The notes under the pieces were generated by a model. It saw only the letters and a list, made by a program, of their open reading frames with translations, ran no database searches and was not told the origin of the DNA. A program made the position numbers and the translations under genes. From a virus, in IMG/VR virus record IMGVR_UViG_3300046009_008852, positions 1 through 21,957 of that record: a stretch of 21,957 nt of DNA; one strand, 5' to 3'. Positions 14,843 through 21,923 of the stretch are shown in pieces (position 1 is the stretch's first letter; each line of letters starts with the position of its first letter).

Positions 14843-15290
14843 GTACAGAGCTGGTAAAGGGGATGTTGCCGATTGTGCGGCGCGTCAACCGGCGGGCTGG
14901 TACGTTTGCATCAACGGCATCCAGCACGCTATTCAGCGAAACTTGGATGCTGGTTTCATCCCAACCGCCAGCAGAGCAGACACCCCAATAGCTGTACAGA
15001 ACGCGGGCGATGCTGGCTTCTGACCACAAAACTGTGGTCACTTTGCCGACCCACAAATTTTGGATTGCTTCGGCAGTCCAGTTCCGCGTGATATCGGTGT
15101 TGCCGAATTGCAAGGTGGCATCTAGATTGTCGCCCTTGAGCGTTGCAACCGCACCACCAAATCCGAAAGGTAGGTATAGGTAGTTGCGATTGTTGTGCGT
15201 AATCTGTTCGTTGATGCGAAAGTTTTGGAAGCTGAAGCGGGTTTGATTGGTTGGGCCAACCTCGAACAGGTGGCCGTAATTAAATTCCAT
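14835..15290 (-). CDS. Minor tail protein, gpL-like (151 aa)
   Basis: The start overlaps the tape-measure stop as TGATG (15288-15292). The protein has an N-terminal beta domain (LFEVGPTNQTRFSFQNF, NNRNYLYLPFGFGG), then DNLDATLQFGN and strands typical of the gpL/DUF1833-like tail-tip family. The C-terminal segment DANVPARRLTRRTIGNIPFTS is a signature I recall for this group. Two Cys may lie together (GVCSAGGWD), but the four-Cys iron-sulphur cluster of lambda gpL is not visible here. gpL joins the tail tip between the tape measure and gpK/gpI, and this position is conserved. Downstream, gpK starts within its last codons. Confidence 0.75.
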   Translation of the reverse strand: MEFNYGHLFEVGPTNQTRFSFQNFRINEQITHNNRNYLYLPFGFGGAVATLKGDNLDATLQFGNTDITRNWTAEAIQNLWVGKVTTVLWSEASIARVLYSYWGVCSAGGWDETSIQVSLNSVLDAVDANVPARRLTRRTIGNIPFTSSVRV

Positions 15291-18200
15291 CAGATTCCGA
15301 GCCTCCCGCGAGCAGCAGCGCTGTTAGTCAGGGTCCGCATGGCGCGGCGTTCGCCTTGGACGGCGCCTTGTTGGGCGGCTTGTGCCATGCCGGCTCGGAA
15401 TTGGTCAGCCGTAACGTACTCGACATTATTGATGCGCTCAACGCTGTAGCGAACGTCGATGGGTTCCATCGTTGCGGTTGCCGCACCACTGCCCTGAGCG
15501 CTGGTGCCGCTGCCTGGAATTACAGATTCCCCGCGTGCGCCACGCGAATAGCGAGACATGGCGGCGGACATCTTGGATTGCGGGATGACGTATTCAGGTT
15601 CGCCACCTTCGCCAATCAAGCCCATCGTGGGGCTCGTTACAACACCACCTTGAGCAAAAGCTTCAAATCCTCCAGGCCAATATGCACCATCCCTTGCGCC
15701 CTTAAAGCCAAAACCTTTAGCCAAGAAAGAAAACACACCGACACCATCAGAACCACCAGCGGCACCAAGCGCTTGAGCAATGCCGTACATAATCATCATT
15801 TTGCCAATCGTTGCCAACAGATCACCAGCAAGTCCTTTCAATGCGTCCCCAAGGTTTTCAGTACCTTTTACAGCAGCATCAATAGCGCCGCTAAATGTAC
15901 TAGCAACCGTGCTTGAAATACCTTCAAATAAATCTTTTTCCATTTCAAGCTTGGCATTTGCCGCTTCTTGCTCTTTTGTCAGTTTTTGTATTTCTGCAAT
16001 TTTGCCACGTATTGCTTCTTTATCTGCATCGCTAAGCGTTATGCCTTGCGCCTTTAATTGATTTTCAATCTCAAGAAATTGAATAGCTTGTTTTTCAATG
16101 TCTGTTTTGGCTTGAACTTTTAATAGCTCCATATCCAAGCCGGACAATGCGTCGGCTATTTGTTTTTGCTGCTCAACGCGAAGATCTTGTGCGGCATTCT
16201 GTCTAGCAAAACTTGCCTCTACTAATTGCCTGTCTGCCTCTGCGGTTGCAATTTTAATTTTCAATTCCTTTTCCGCATCAGGAATGTTCTCCAAGTTAAT
16301 AGCAGCAATTTTGGCACTTCTTTCTTCTAGAACTTGTTCAATTTGCAAAGCGGCTTCCGTTGCTTTATTACCAGCCAAACGGGCTAAGCCGGTATCTGTA
16401 ACGATCTCAAGAATTTTGTTTTGCAGCGCAAGTTCATTTTGAAGCGATGGGACTTGGCTTTCTCTTTCTTTTTTATTTCTGCCCTTCCCGCCGCCTGACG
16501 GTGCAGCTTGACTGGGAGCAGTAAAAGTTTCCAGCTGTGTCTGTTTTTGCGGTTGCGCAGATTGTATTACCTGCATACGCCCTTTCTGCAGTTTCTCCAG
16601 CGTTGTTATCCGCTGTACTTGTTGTTGTGTCCGTTTTTCGGTTGGAACTGCATATAGATCTTTAAGTGCTTGAGAATCACGTCTAAACTGTTGTTGGGCG
16701 TTTTTAAGCGTGTCCCCTGCAATTCTGTTTTCTATAGCCCTACCTACTTCACCCAAACGAGTCAAAACATTAGTTAGCGCATTAAGGGCTGTCGCACCAA
16801 AATTAAGAAATAGCTCGGTAAGGCGCTGCAGTTCTGGGCCGACGACATTTGTTAAATTTTTAATGGCGTTTTGGAATAGTTGACTGGCTGTCTGTGTTTC
16901 CTTAGCCGCTTTTCCTGGTGCGTTACCCAGATCTACAAGTGTATCAATTAGCGATTGCACAGAAATTTTACCGTCTTTTGCCATTTTGAGAATGGCATCT
17001 CTATTAACATCAAATTTATCTGCCAACGCCTGCTGGATATTTATTCCTTGGCTTGTAAGCTGATTAAGTGTTGCTTGTGTTACTTTTCCAGATTCAAGAG
17101 CTGACGTGATAGCGTTACCTGTTCTCTCAAATGACCCACCATACTTATCTGTGAGCACAGTAACAAGTTGAATCGCTTTGGCTTGATCTTCTATTTCTAA
17201 ACCGAGGCCGCGGATGTTCTGGATAACAGCTGTAAATTTTTCTACATCGGTGTTAGCAACTTTAAAAGCGTCGGAAAGTTGCTTAGTTTGTTGTGCTGAA
17301 AAACCGATATCTTCTGCCAGTGCTTTTACGGCTTCGCCGCGGCTTGCAATGTCACCGAGAAGAGTGCCGATCAAAGATCCTGCAAAACCGCCTACACCCC
17401 CAAAAGCACCTCCAACAAGGCCGCCAATGGCACCGCCCGCAGCAGCACCCGCTCCCTGCCCAAACAATAAAGGGAAGGCCCCGCCGATAAGCGCATTGCC
17501 TATGGCTCCGCCAGCTCGGCCCCTAAGTGTCTGCCCTAAAGCTGCGGCGGCGCTATTGCGCCGAGAACTCCCATATTGATTTAGCGGTATTGGGCCGCCT
17601 ACGGGAAAAAATTGTTGTCTATTCATTTCCGGGGTAAATCCTCCTGCAGGAGGCAGGTAACCTGCGATTCTTCTTGGGGGAAGACGTTTTTGACCTCCTG
17701 TAGGCAATCCATAAGGTAATAAACCGGCTATATTTGCTGGTGCTAACAGTCCAGCAAATAAAGCAGTACCTGCTTGTATGCGTACAAATGAACTTACAGT
17801 CCCTTCCGCTGCTGCAGCTAATTTTGCTAGTGCCCTTTCATACCTATACGTTGTTGCGTTTTGCGCATCTATAGCACGAGCTGCTGTTTCGGCAATTTGA
17901 AAAAAATTAACAGTTGCTTGCCCTGCAGCGGGTAAAGCTTTGAAGGTTTGGGCTTCTGTACCTATACGAGTTAATTCAGATGAAGTACCTTCTGCCGCTA
18001 TAGCCAACTTAGTGTACGCAGCATCAATACGTGCTGCTTTGCGCTCCGACACACGAAAGGGAGTGGCGGTAGCCTCACTCGTAAGTAATCCCGCGATACT
18101 GCTTTGCGGTAAAGCTCTAGCACTTTGCTGACGAATCTTTGCTGCAAATGCTGCAGATCTTTCCAGTTGACTTTGGAACTGTACCGCTAAACGAACAGAT

Positions 18201-18418
18201 TCACGAATACCATCATTGTATTGTTGCCTAGCGGCTATTAACTTTTGTTCTTGAGCAACAAAAAATGCAGATTTACGCAATAAACTGTCGTTTATTGCGA
18301 ATCTTTTGAAAGCTAGATCGGTTATAGTTTTAGATAGTTCTTCTACTTTGGTTTTAAGCGCGTCTACTTGCCGTAAACCTTTTACGCCGATTTCAATATC
18401 AGCTCTGTAGGAGGCCAC
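15290..18418 (-). CDS. Tape measure protein (1042 aa)
   Basis: Starts at GTG 18418; an in-frame TGA lies a few codons upstream. The N-terminus is helical and coiled (VDALKTKVEELSKTITDLAF). Residues about 300-360 form a long Gly/Ala-rich hydrophobic segment. Residues about 365-540 are the phage tape-measure N-terminal domain: SARGEAVKALAE-like helix, AFKVANTDVEKF, GLEIEDQAKAIQLV, ITSALESGKVTQATLNQLTSQGINIQQALA. Residues about 640-850 are a charged coiled coil. The C-terminus has another hydrophobic stretch and the motif FAQGGVVTSPTMGLIGEGGEPEYVIP, typical of many tape measures. It sets tail length; at about 0.15 nm per residue this suggests a tail near 150 nm. Part of the gene is visibly more A/T-rich than the flanking tail genes. 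Its stop overlaps the gpL-like start. Confidence 0.95.
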   Translation of the reverse strand: MASYRADIEIGVKGLRQVDALKTKVEELSKTITDLAFKRFAINDSLLRKSAFFVAQEQKLIAARQQYNDGIRESVRLAVQFQSQLERSAAFAAKIRQQSARALPQSSIAGLLTSEATATPFRVSERKAARIDAAYTKLAIAAEGTSSELTRIGTEAQTFKALPAAGQATVNFFQIAETAARAIDAQNATTYRYERALAKLAAAAEGTVSSFVRIQAGTALFAGLLAPANIAGLLPYGLPTGGQKRLPPRRIAGYLPPAGGFTPEMNRQQFFPVGGPIPLNQYGSSRRNSAAAALGQTLRGRAGGAIGNALIGGAFPLLFGQGAGAAAGGAIGGLVGGAFGGVGGFAGSLIGTLLGDIASRGEAVKALAEDIGFSAQQTKQLSDAFKVANTDVEKFTAVIQNIRGLGLEIEDQAKAIQLVTVLTDKYGGSFERTGNAITSALESGKVTQATLNQLTSQGINIQQALADKFDVNRDAILKMAKDGKISVQSLIDTLVDLGNAPGKAAKETQTASQLFQNAIKNLTNVVGPELQRLTELFLNFGATALNALTNVLTRLGEVGRAIENRIAGDTLKNAQQQFRRDSQALKDLYAVPTEKRTQQQVQRITTLEKLQKGRMQVIQSAQPQKQTQLETFTAPSQAAPSGGGKGRNKKERESQVPSLQNELALQNKILEIVTDTGLARLAGNKATEAALQIEQVLEERSAKIAAINLENIPDAEKELKIKIATAEADRQLVEASFARQNAAQDLRVEQQKQIADALSGLDMELLKVQAKTDIEKQAIQFLEIENQLKAQGITLSDADKEAIRGKIAEIQKLTKEQEAANAKLEMEKDLFEGISSTVASTFSGAIDAAVKGTENLGDALKGLAGDLLATIGKMMIMYGIAQALGAAGGSDGVGVFSFLAKGFGFKGARDGAYWPGGFEAFAQGGVVTSPTMGLIGEGGEPEYVIPQSKMSAAMSRYSRGARGESVIPGSGTSAQGSGAATATMEPIDVRYSVERINNVEYVTADQFRAGMAQAAQQGAVQGERRAMRTLTNSAAARGRLGI

Positions 18419-18456
18419 GGCGTCTGGTCACACTCTGGTACTTCAGTTTACGGTGT

Positions 18457-18482
18457 AAAAAAGCCGCCGGGCTAGCGGCGGC
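18457..18482 (-). terminator. Intrinsic terminator between gpGT and tape measure
   Basis: On the minus strand GCCGCC, an 8-base loop, then GGCGGC are followed by six T. The stem begins in the last codons of the gpT frame (CGC CGC TAG). It would stop or reduce read-through from the chaperone genes into the tape measure. Confidence 0.75.
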
Positions 18483-18998
18483 GTTTGGCCTTGTCGATTT
18501 CCTTTTGCTGGTCTTCGTTCAGGATTTGGAAGTAGGCGCTCCAGCCGAGTAGCTCCTCGGCAGTCATGGTCGTCCGAACTTCGGTCAGGGTTAGGCCCAG
18601 TTCCTTGGCGACGCCAAACTGGAGCATGAGCCAGCTGTCCTTGCGGAGTTCGGCGCTCAGGATTTTGGGTCGATGGGCTCGGCGTCGTCGGTCAGGATTG
18701 CCAGCATGAGCGCTTGCAGGTCCTTGTCCTTAACTTCGTTTTTCAGTACGTCCACCTCGCCGACGCTGAAAAGCTTGGCGCCGGATTCGTCGAGGGCCTT
18801 AGCAATCAGCAGTTGGAGTGCGAAGGCGTTGGCATCGTCGGACTTGGCTTGCTTTTGGGCGCGTTCCCGCTCAGCCATTGTCAGCGGTGCCACCCACATT
18901 TCGAATTTGGTGCCATCGGAAAGCTCTACTACTTTCTTGACGGGCTCCAGGTTGGCGGCCTTGCGGAGACGGTCGATTGCGCGTACAGGAACGGGCAT
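18472..18998 (-). CDS. Tail assembly chaperone gpGT, -1 frameshift fusion (175 aa)
   Basis: The fusion joins the gpG-like frame (18998 to about 18663) with a -1 frame running 18663-18472. The slippery site is CCCAAAA at 18663-18669. The second part reads ILSAELRKDSWLMLQFGVAK and LTEVRTTMTAEELLGWSAYF, then a basic end KAKRRR before TAG 18472-18474. It has no usable start of its own, and its W.ML..GVAK...TL.EVR.TMT.EEL..W pattern is what is expected for the T domain. In lambda, gpG and gpGT bind the tape measure and recruit tube subunits, and the T extension interacts with the tube protein. The pair lies exactly between tube and tape measure, as in most siphoviruses. The fusion length is 112 + 63 residues. 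Confidence 0.87.
18657..18998 (-). CDS. Tail assembly chaperone gpG-like (113 aa)
   Basis: This is the unshifted product, from ATG 18998 to TGA 18657-18659, 113 residues. It begins MPVPVRAIDRLRKAANLEPVKK, with a VELSDGTKFEMWVAPLTMAERERAQ core typical of this chaperone family: a strand with G..FE.W...LT..ER. Long charged helices follow, ending ALMLAILTDDAEPIDPKS. It should bind the tape measure during assembly and is not part of the mature tail. The last codons (GAC CCA AAA TCC TGA) contain the slippery heptamer, so a minority of ribosomes makes the gpGT fusion. The gene is isolated by terminators on both sides (19041-19066 and 18457-18482). Confidence 0.85.
   Translation of the reverse strand: MPVPVRAIDRLRKAANLEPVKKVVELSDGTKFEMWVAPLTMAERERAQKQAKSDDANAFALQLLIAKALDESGAKLFSVGEVDVLKNEVKDKDLQALMLAILTDDAEPIDPKS
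18663..18669 (-). other. Programmed -1 frameshift site CCCAAAA
   Basis: In the gpG frame the bases read GA[C CCA AAA] TCC TGA, an X XXY YYZ heptamer. Slipping by one base continues into the gpT-like frame. I see no strong hairpin directly after it, only short weak pairing. Confidence 0.82.
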
Positions 18999-19040
18999 AC
19001 CAGTGCTTGGGGTATGAGTTTAGTGTAGCGGAGTAGAAAT

Positions 19041-19066
19041 AAAAAACCCCGGCGGTTAGGCCGGGG
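19041..19066 (-). terminator. Strong intrinsic terminator after the major tail protein
   Basis: On the minus strand CCCCGGC, loop CTAACC, GCCGGGG, then six T. It has a perfect 7-bp GC-rich stem with a T-run, and lies 29 bases after the tube gene's stop and 43 bases before the gpG start. It should reduce transcription past the highly expressed tube gene. Confidence 0.88.
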
Positions 19067-19094
19067 CTGCTGAACTGGCTGCGACAGCAGATTA

Positions 19095-19865
19095 TCAGGC
19101 TTGGCTGAAATCGAAGGTAGGCGTAGCAGCGGGGCGGAAGTTGACGGTCACCGATTGGGCGTCGTCGGGGTTGATGTTCAGGCTGGCCGAGGTCAGCACG
19201 GCATCAAACGAGATCGAGCGGCTCAGGGTTTCGCTCAGGGTGTTACCGCTAAACACGCGGTCGGTGTAGAGCTTGAAGGCGGCACCGTCTTGTTGACGCT
19301 GCAGCACGTCTTGGATCATGCGGTTGGACAGGGCGGCGTCCTCGTTGGTCATATAGACCGTGGCGGTGCCTGTTCCATCGCCGAAGCCGCTGATGTACGT
19401 GCGGAAGGGCACGTACTGGCCGGGGGTTTGACCGATGGTGGTGACGTCGATCTCAGCGCGGCTGATCTCGAAGCTCCAGTCGCGGACTTGGCCGACTACG
19501 GCGAAGTCGGCGTAGTAAACCTCGAACTCGTTGGGGGCAGTCGCAGCGCCGTCATCGGTGATGGCCAGGATGGTGCCACCAGCGGTAGTCGATACGGTGA
19601 GTGCACCAGTTGCAGCGGTGTAGGTCAGCACGTAGTAGGTGGTGGCGTCGGAGATAGGCGCAGGCAGGGTGCCGGTACCGGAACCGCCAGTCTGGCTGTT
19701 TACCACGCGGAATTTCACCGGGTCGCCTACCTTGAAGTTCAGGTAGGGGGCGACGGTGATCACATCGGTGGAAATGTTGACACCGGATTCACCAAAGGTG
19801 CCGGTGGTGCCGGCGGGTTTGTAGTAGAGGGCGCCGGACGTGCCGGACAGAACGGTGGTGGCCAT
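19095..19865 (-). CDS. Major tail tube protein with inserted domain (256 aa)
   Basis: I chose ATG 19865 over a TTG four codons upstream. The core is tube-like: VGQVRDWSFEISRAEIDVTTI (residues about 124-144), ISGFGDGTGTATVYM (158-172), and a closing SISFDAVLTSASLNINPDDAQSVTVNF. Residues about 38-115 form an extra beta module with FKVGDPVKFR, TYYVL, TVSTTAGGTI, resembling the insertion in the protein at 5240-5824. Such outward-facing decorations are known in tail tube proteins. It polymerises into the tail tube. It is the first gene after the gpU-like terminator, lies upstream of a strong terminator and gpG/gpGT, and has two small hairpins in its leader. Its length is within the usual range for insertion-bearing tube proteins. 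Confidence 0.9.
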   Translation of the reverse strand: MATTVLSGTSGALYYKPAGTTGTFGESGVNISTDVITVAPYLNFKVGDPVKFRVVNSQTGGSGTGTLPAPISDATTYYVLTYTAATGALTVSTTAGGTILAITDDGAATAPNEFEVYYADFAVVGQVRDWSFEISRAEIDVTTIGQTPGQYVPFRTYISGFGDGTGTATVYMTNEDAALSNRMIQDVLQRQQDGAAFKLYTDRVFSGNTLSETLSRSISFDAVLTSASLNINPDDAQSVTVNFRPAATPTFDFSQA

Positions 19866-19892
19866 AGGGCGTACCAAGTGAACGTTGTTGGG

Positions 19893-19929
19893 CGGGCACT
19901 GCCCGGCTTAATACAGGTTAGCGCCTGTG
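19893..19929. repeat. Two small hairpins in the major tail gene leader
   Basis: In the 76 bases before ATG 19865 there are two inverted repeats: CGGGC-ACT-GCCCG (19893-19905) and ACAGG-TTAGCG-CCTGT (19913-19928). Neither is followed by a T-run. They could stabilise or process the tube mRNA, or bind a protein. The second shares the loop TTAGCG with the repeat at 2423-2447. Confidence 0.4.
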
Positions 19930-19941
19930 GTTAAGCATCAC

Positions 19942-20373
19942 CTACGACAAGACAGTTGCAACGTAGGAAGTATCAATGCGTCCCACAAAGTGGGGGGCTT
20001 CCTCTGTTGCTGAAAATGTTGGGCCGTTAATTTCGCCGACGCGGAAAAATACGCCGCTCGTTGTTTTCGCGGTGTTGTTGAGTGTTTCCAGTGCGTTGAC
20101 TGCAGTGGTGATCAGCGTTTGGTTGCGGGCTGGGCCGCGTCCTTTTTCCGTGAAAATGCGGATAGCAATCGCGCCACGGGCGTTGTCAACGCTGCTGGTA
20201 AGCGTGGGTTCGTTGGTAATACCGAAAGTAACATTGACGCGAACGTACTCAGTAGTGGTGTTAGGTGGGACCGCTGTGATGTTGTCGAAGTAAACAGGCA
20301 CTGCAGGTGCCAGTGCGCCAAATGCGGAAAGCAGCGGGTTTTCGACGGCGGCGCGGATTGCTTGGTAGTTCAT
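19942..20373 (-). CDS. Tail terminator/completion protein, gpU-like (143 aa)
   Basis: The start overlaps the upstream stop as ATGA (20370-20373). The 143 residues show a gpU/DUF4128-like pattern. They have an N-terminal helix (NYQAIRAAVENPLLSAF), then VPVYFDNITAVPPNTTTEYVRVNVTFG, a strand IAIRIFTEKGRGPARNQTLITTAVNALETL with the FTEKG-type turn followed by a helix, and a final beta hairpin HFVGRIDTSYVATV. gpU caps the tail tube at the head-proximal end so that tail and head can join. Its place between the HK97 gp10-like protein and the tube protein is the standard one. The downstream gap carries hairpins, not a clear terminator. Confidence 0.82.
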   Translation of the reverse strand: MNYQAIRAAVENPLLSAFGALAPAVPVYFDNITAVPPNTTTEYVRVNVTFGITNEPTLTSSVDNARGAIAIRIFTEKGRGPARNQTLITTAVNALETLNNTAKTTSGVFFRVGEINGPTFSATEEAPHFVGRIDTSYVATVLS

Positions 20374-20960
20374 GAGAATCTTCGTGCCATAGCGGAATCC
20401 ATCTCTAGCTGAACTGCTCGTCCCAGATTAGAGCTGGCGTAAGTGGCAAACCAGTCGAGGGGTGCCGTACGACTGGAATTAGATCCTTCGCTACCTCCAC
20501 CAATCTGACCACGATAAGAAACTTGAGAACGAGGACCGTTAAACTCCCATTTTTGGCGGCCCAACGCTGTTTGCGGTTCTGGAGTTAAACGGCGTGCGTA
20601 GTATTGGCGGTCATGCTGTATTGCATCAATAGCTTCTAATGCGTGAGGAGCAAAATTAGTGATGCGAAAAACTACGCTATCCTTACTAAGGATACTTGTT
20701 GTTACTTGAGTACCCGTTAAAGGGGGCGTAATTAAAGGACGAGGTTCGCCGGGTTGTCCTGTACCGCGTACGGTTGTTGTGGGTGTTTGAATTTCCCAAG
20801 AGTTAGAAAACTCTCCGGTCCAACTTGGGCCGGCTTGCTGTAATTCACGTACTAGTCTTTCAGCGACGCGTTTCGGACCGTTGTAAACCGTTGTTGCAGC
20901 TACGCGATCAAGTTCTTGCAGTATATTCACACCTCCTTGCCAGAAACCTTTGCGTGCCAT
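20370..20960 (-). CDS. HK97 gp10-like head-tail / tail protein (196 aa)
   Basis: The start is TAATG-coupled to the upstream head-closure gene. The product is 196 residues: an N-terminal helix (VNILQELDRVAATTVYNGPKRVAERLVRELQQAG), then PSWTGEFSNSWEI, a strand-rich middle (VVFRITNFAPHALEAIDAI), and a Tyr- and Arg-rich C-terminal part (WFATYASSNLGRAVQLEMDSAMA). The order 'helix, P.WTG.F..SW.I, I.N..PHA..' is that of HK97 gp10-like minor tail/connector proteins. It lies in the expected position before gpU. The codons of this gene look more A/T-rich than those of its neighbours on both sides, a possible sign of exchange. Confidence 0.8.
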   Translation of the reverse strand: MARKGFWQGGVNILQELDRVAATTVYNGPKRVAERLVRELQQAGPSWTGEFSNSWEIQTPTTTVRGTGQPGEPRPLITPPLTGTQVTTSILSKDSVVFRITNFAPHALEAIDAIQHDRQYYARRLTPEPQTALGRQKWEFNGPRSQVSYRGQIGGGSEGSNSSRTAPLDWFATYASSNLGRAVQLEMDSAMARRFS

Positions 20961-21337
20961 TACTGGGGCCTCACGATTAGAGAGTGGTAAACCGGGTTGT
21001 CGCCGCGATAGGTCGTGATGGCGATGATCTTTGCCTCGCGGGTTGCGCCAGCTTGCTGGTATCGGATGCGGTCGGCCTCAGTCGGGTAGTACGTGCCAAG
21101 CTCGCTGGCGCCAATGATGACTTTGAGATCAGTGGTTTGGTATAGACCTTCAGCTTCACGCGGACTGACGCGTGTGATGACTGCTTTGACTGTGACCGTA
21201 GTATCAGCGCCAGTGACTATGCCGGTTGTTGGGTCGTAGGTTCGGGGTGTAGAAGTTTTGATATACGTGATGTTTTGGCCCCAGTCGGCAAGGACTGAGG
21301 TCGGGATTGGGGCAAAGGTGGTGTCGATTAGGCCCAT
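20960..21337 (-). CDS. Head-closure (stopper)-like protein (125 aa)
   Basis: I chose ATG 21337, one base after the upstream TGA, with GAGG about 6 bases upstream. A GTG at 21379 would overlap the previous gene by 41 bases and lacks such a site. The 125 residues begin MGLIDTTFAPIPTSVLADWG, continue with short strands (NITYIKTSTPRTYDPTTG, VTVKAVITRVSP), then YYPTEADRIRYQQAGATREAKIIAITTYRGDNPVYHSLIVRP, a beta pattern common to small head-completion and stopper proteins. Position between the adaptor and the gp10-like protein fits a head-closure role. The family name remains uncertain. Confidence 0.68.
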   Translation of the reverse strand: MGLIDTTFAPIPTSVLADWGQNITYIKTSTPRTYDPTTGIVTGADTTVTVKAVITRVSPREAEGLYQTTDLKVIIGASELGTYYPTEADRIRYQQAGATREAKIIAITTYRGDNPVYHSLIVRPQ

Positions 21338-21338
21338 G

Positions 21339-21869
21339 TCAGCCTCGACGTAGACGGACGGCGTAGTTGGTGGCGCCACCCATGCAATAGGCGCCGAGGT
21401 AGGTCTGCAGCCAAGGGTAGAGGTCGAAGACGTTGTTCACCATGCCCGGTGTCATGGAGCTGGATTTGTATTTGACCTTTAGCTCGCCCAGTTCCACTTG
21501 GTCGTAGAGGCCGGTGGTGCCGGTGCTGCCCGTGATGGCGTCGGTGTCGTTGGCGAGGGCGCGTGCCAGTTCGTAGGTGGCGACTTTGATTTCTGTGGGG
21601 ATGACAGTGCAGACCAGTTCGATGCCGTCAACTTCGAAGTCCTCGCGCGGCCACTTCAGGGCTTGCGTAGTGGTACAGCGGTCGCCGTAGAAGCTCAGGG
21701 CGTCGATCCAGCGGGTGGCGCTGATAAGAGCGCGGTTTTTCTGGTCGTCGGTTTTATCGGTCCAGGTGGCCGAGTCTGGGACGGTCTCGAAATACGTGTT
21801 GGCAGCGGCCAGGGTTACGTAGCTGTTGGCTGACGTCCCAGCGATGGTGGCATCAATGACGGCAGCCAC
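21339..21869 (-). CDS. Head-tail adaptor, DnaT-like/gp6-like (176 aa)
   Basis: Starts at GTG 21869 with AAAGGA about 11 bases upstream. The protein has the pattern SANSYVTLAAANTYFETVP, then KNRALISATRWIDALSFYGDR, LKWPREDFEVDG, and IPTEIKVATYELARALANDT. Databases often label this family 'putative DnaT-like ssDNA-binding', but its position and helical bundle match HK97 gp6-like head-tail connector proteins, which form a ring beneath the portal. I call it an adaptor on context. The C-terminus (SSMTPGMVNNVFDLYPWLQTYLG, then YAVRLRRG) is also typical. It is the first complete gene of the minus-strand block. Confidence 0.82.
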   Translation of the reverse strand: MAAVIDATIAGTSANSYVTLAAANTYFETVPDSATWTDKTDDQKNRALISATRWIDALSFYGDRCTTTQALKWPREDFEVDGIELVCTVIPTEIKVATYELARALANDTDAITGSTGTTGLYDQVELGELKVKYKSSSMTPGMVNNVFDLYPWLQTYLGAYCMGGATNYAVRLRRG

Positions 21870-21879
21870 AGTTAGTACA

Positions 21880-21923
21880 TCCTTTGTTTGAGTCTAGCGC
21901 CAGTGCGTGATTTCCTTTGTTTG
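21880..21923. repeat. 11-bp direct repeat upstream of the adaptor gene
   Basis: TCCTTTGTTTG (minus strand CAAACAAAGGA) occurs at 21880-21890 and 21913-21923, 33 bases apart. The copy nearer the gene supplies the AAAGGA ribosome site. The other has no visible role. Confidence 0.5.

Noticed and set aside
19101-19934. 277-codon plus-strand frame opposite the major tail tube gene
   Set aside because: It is very Gly/Val-rich with no motif, and sits opposite a clear structural gene. It is an antisense shadow of G/C-biased codons.
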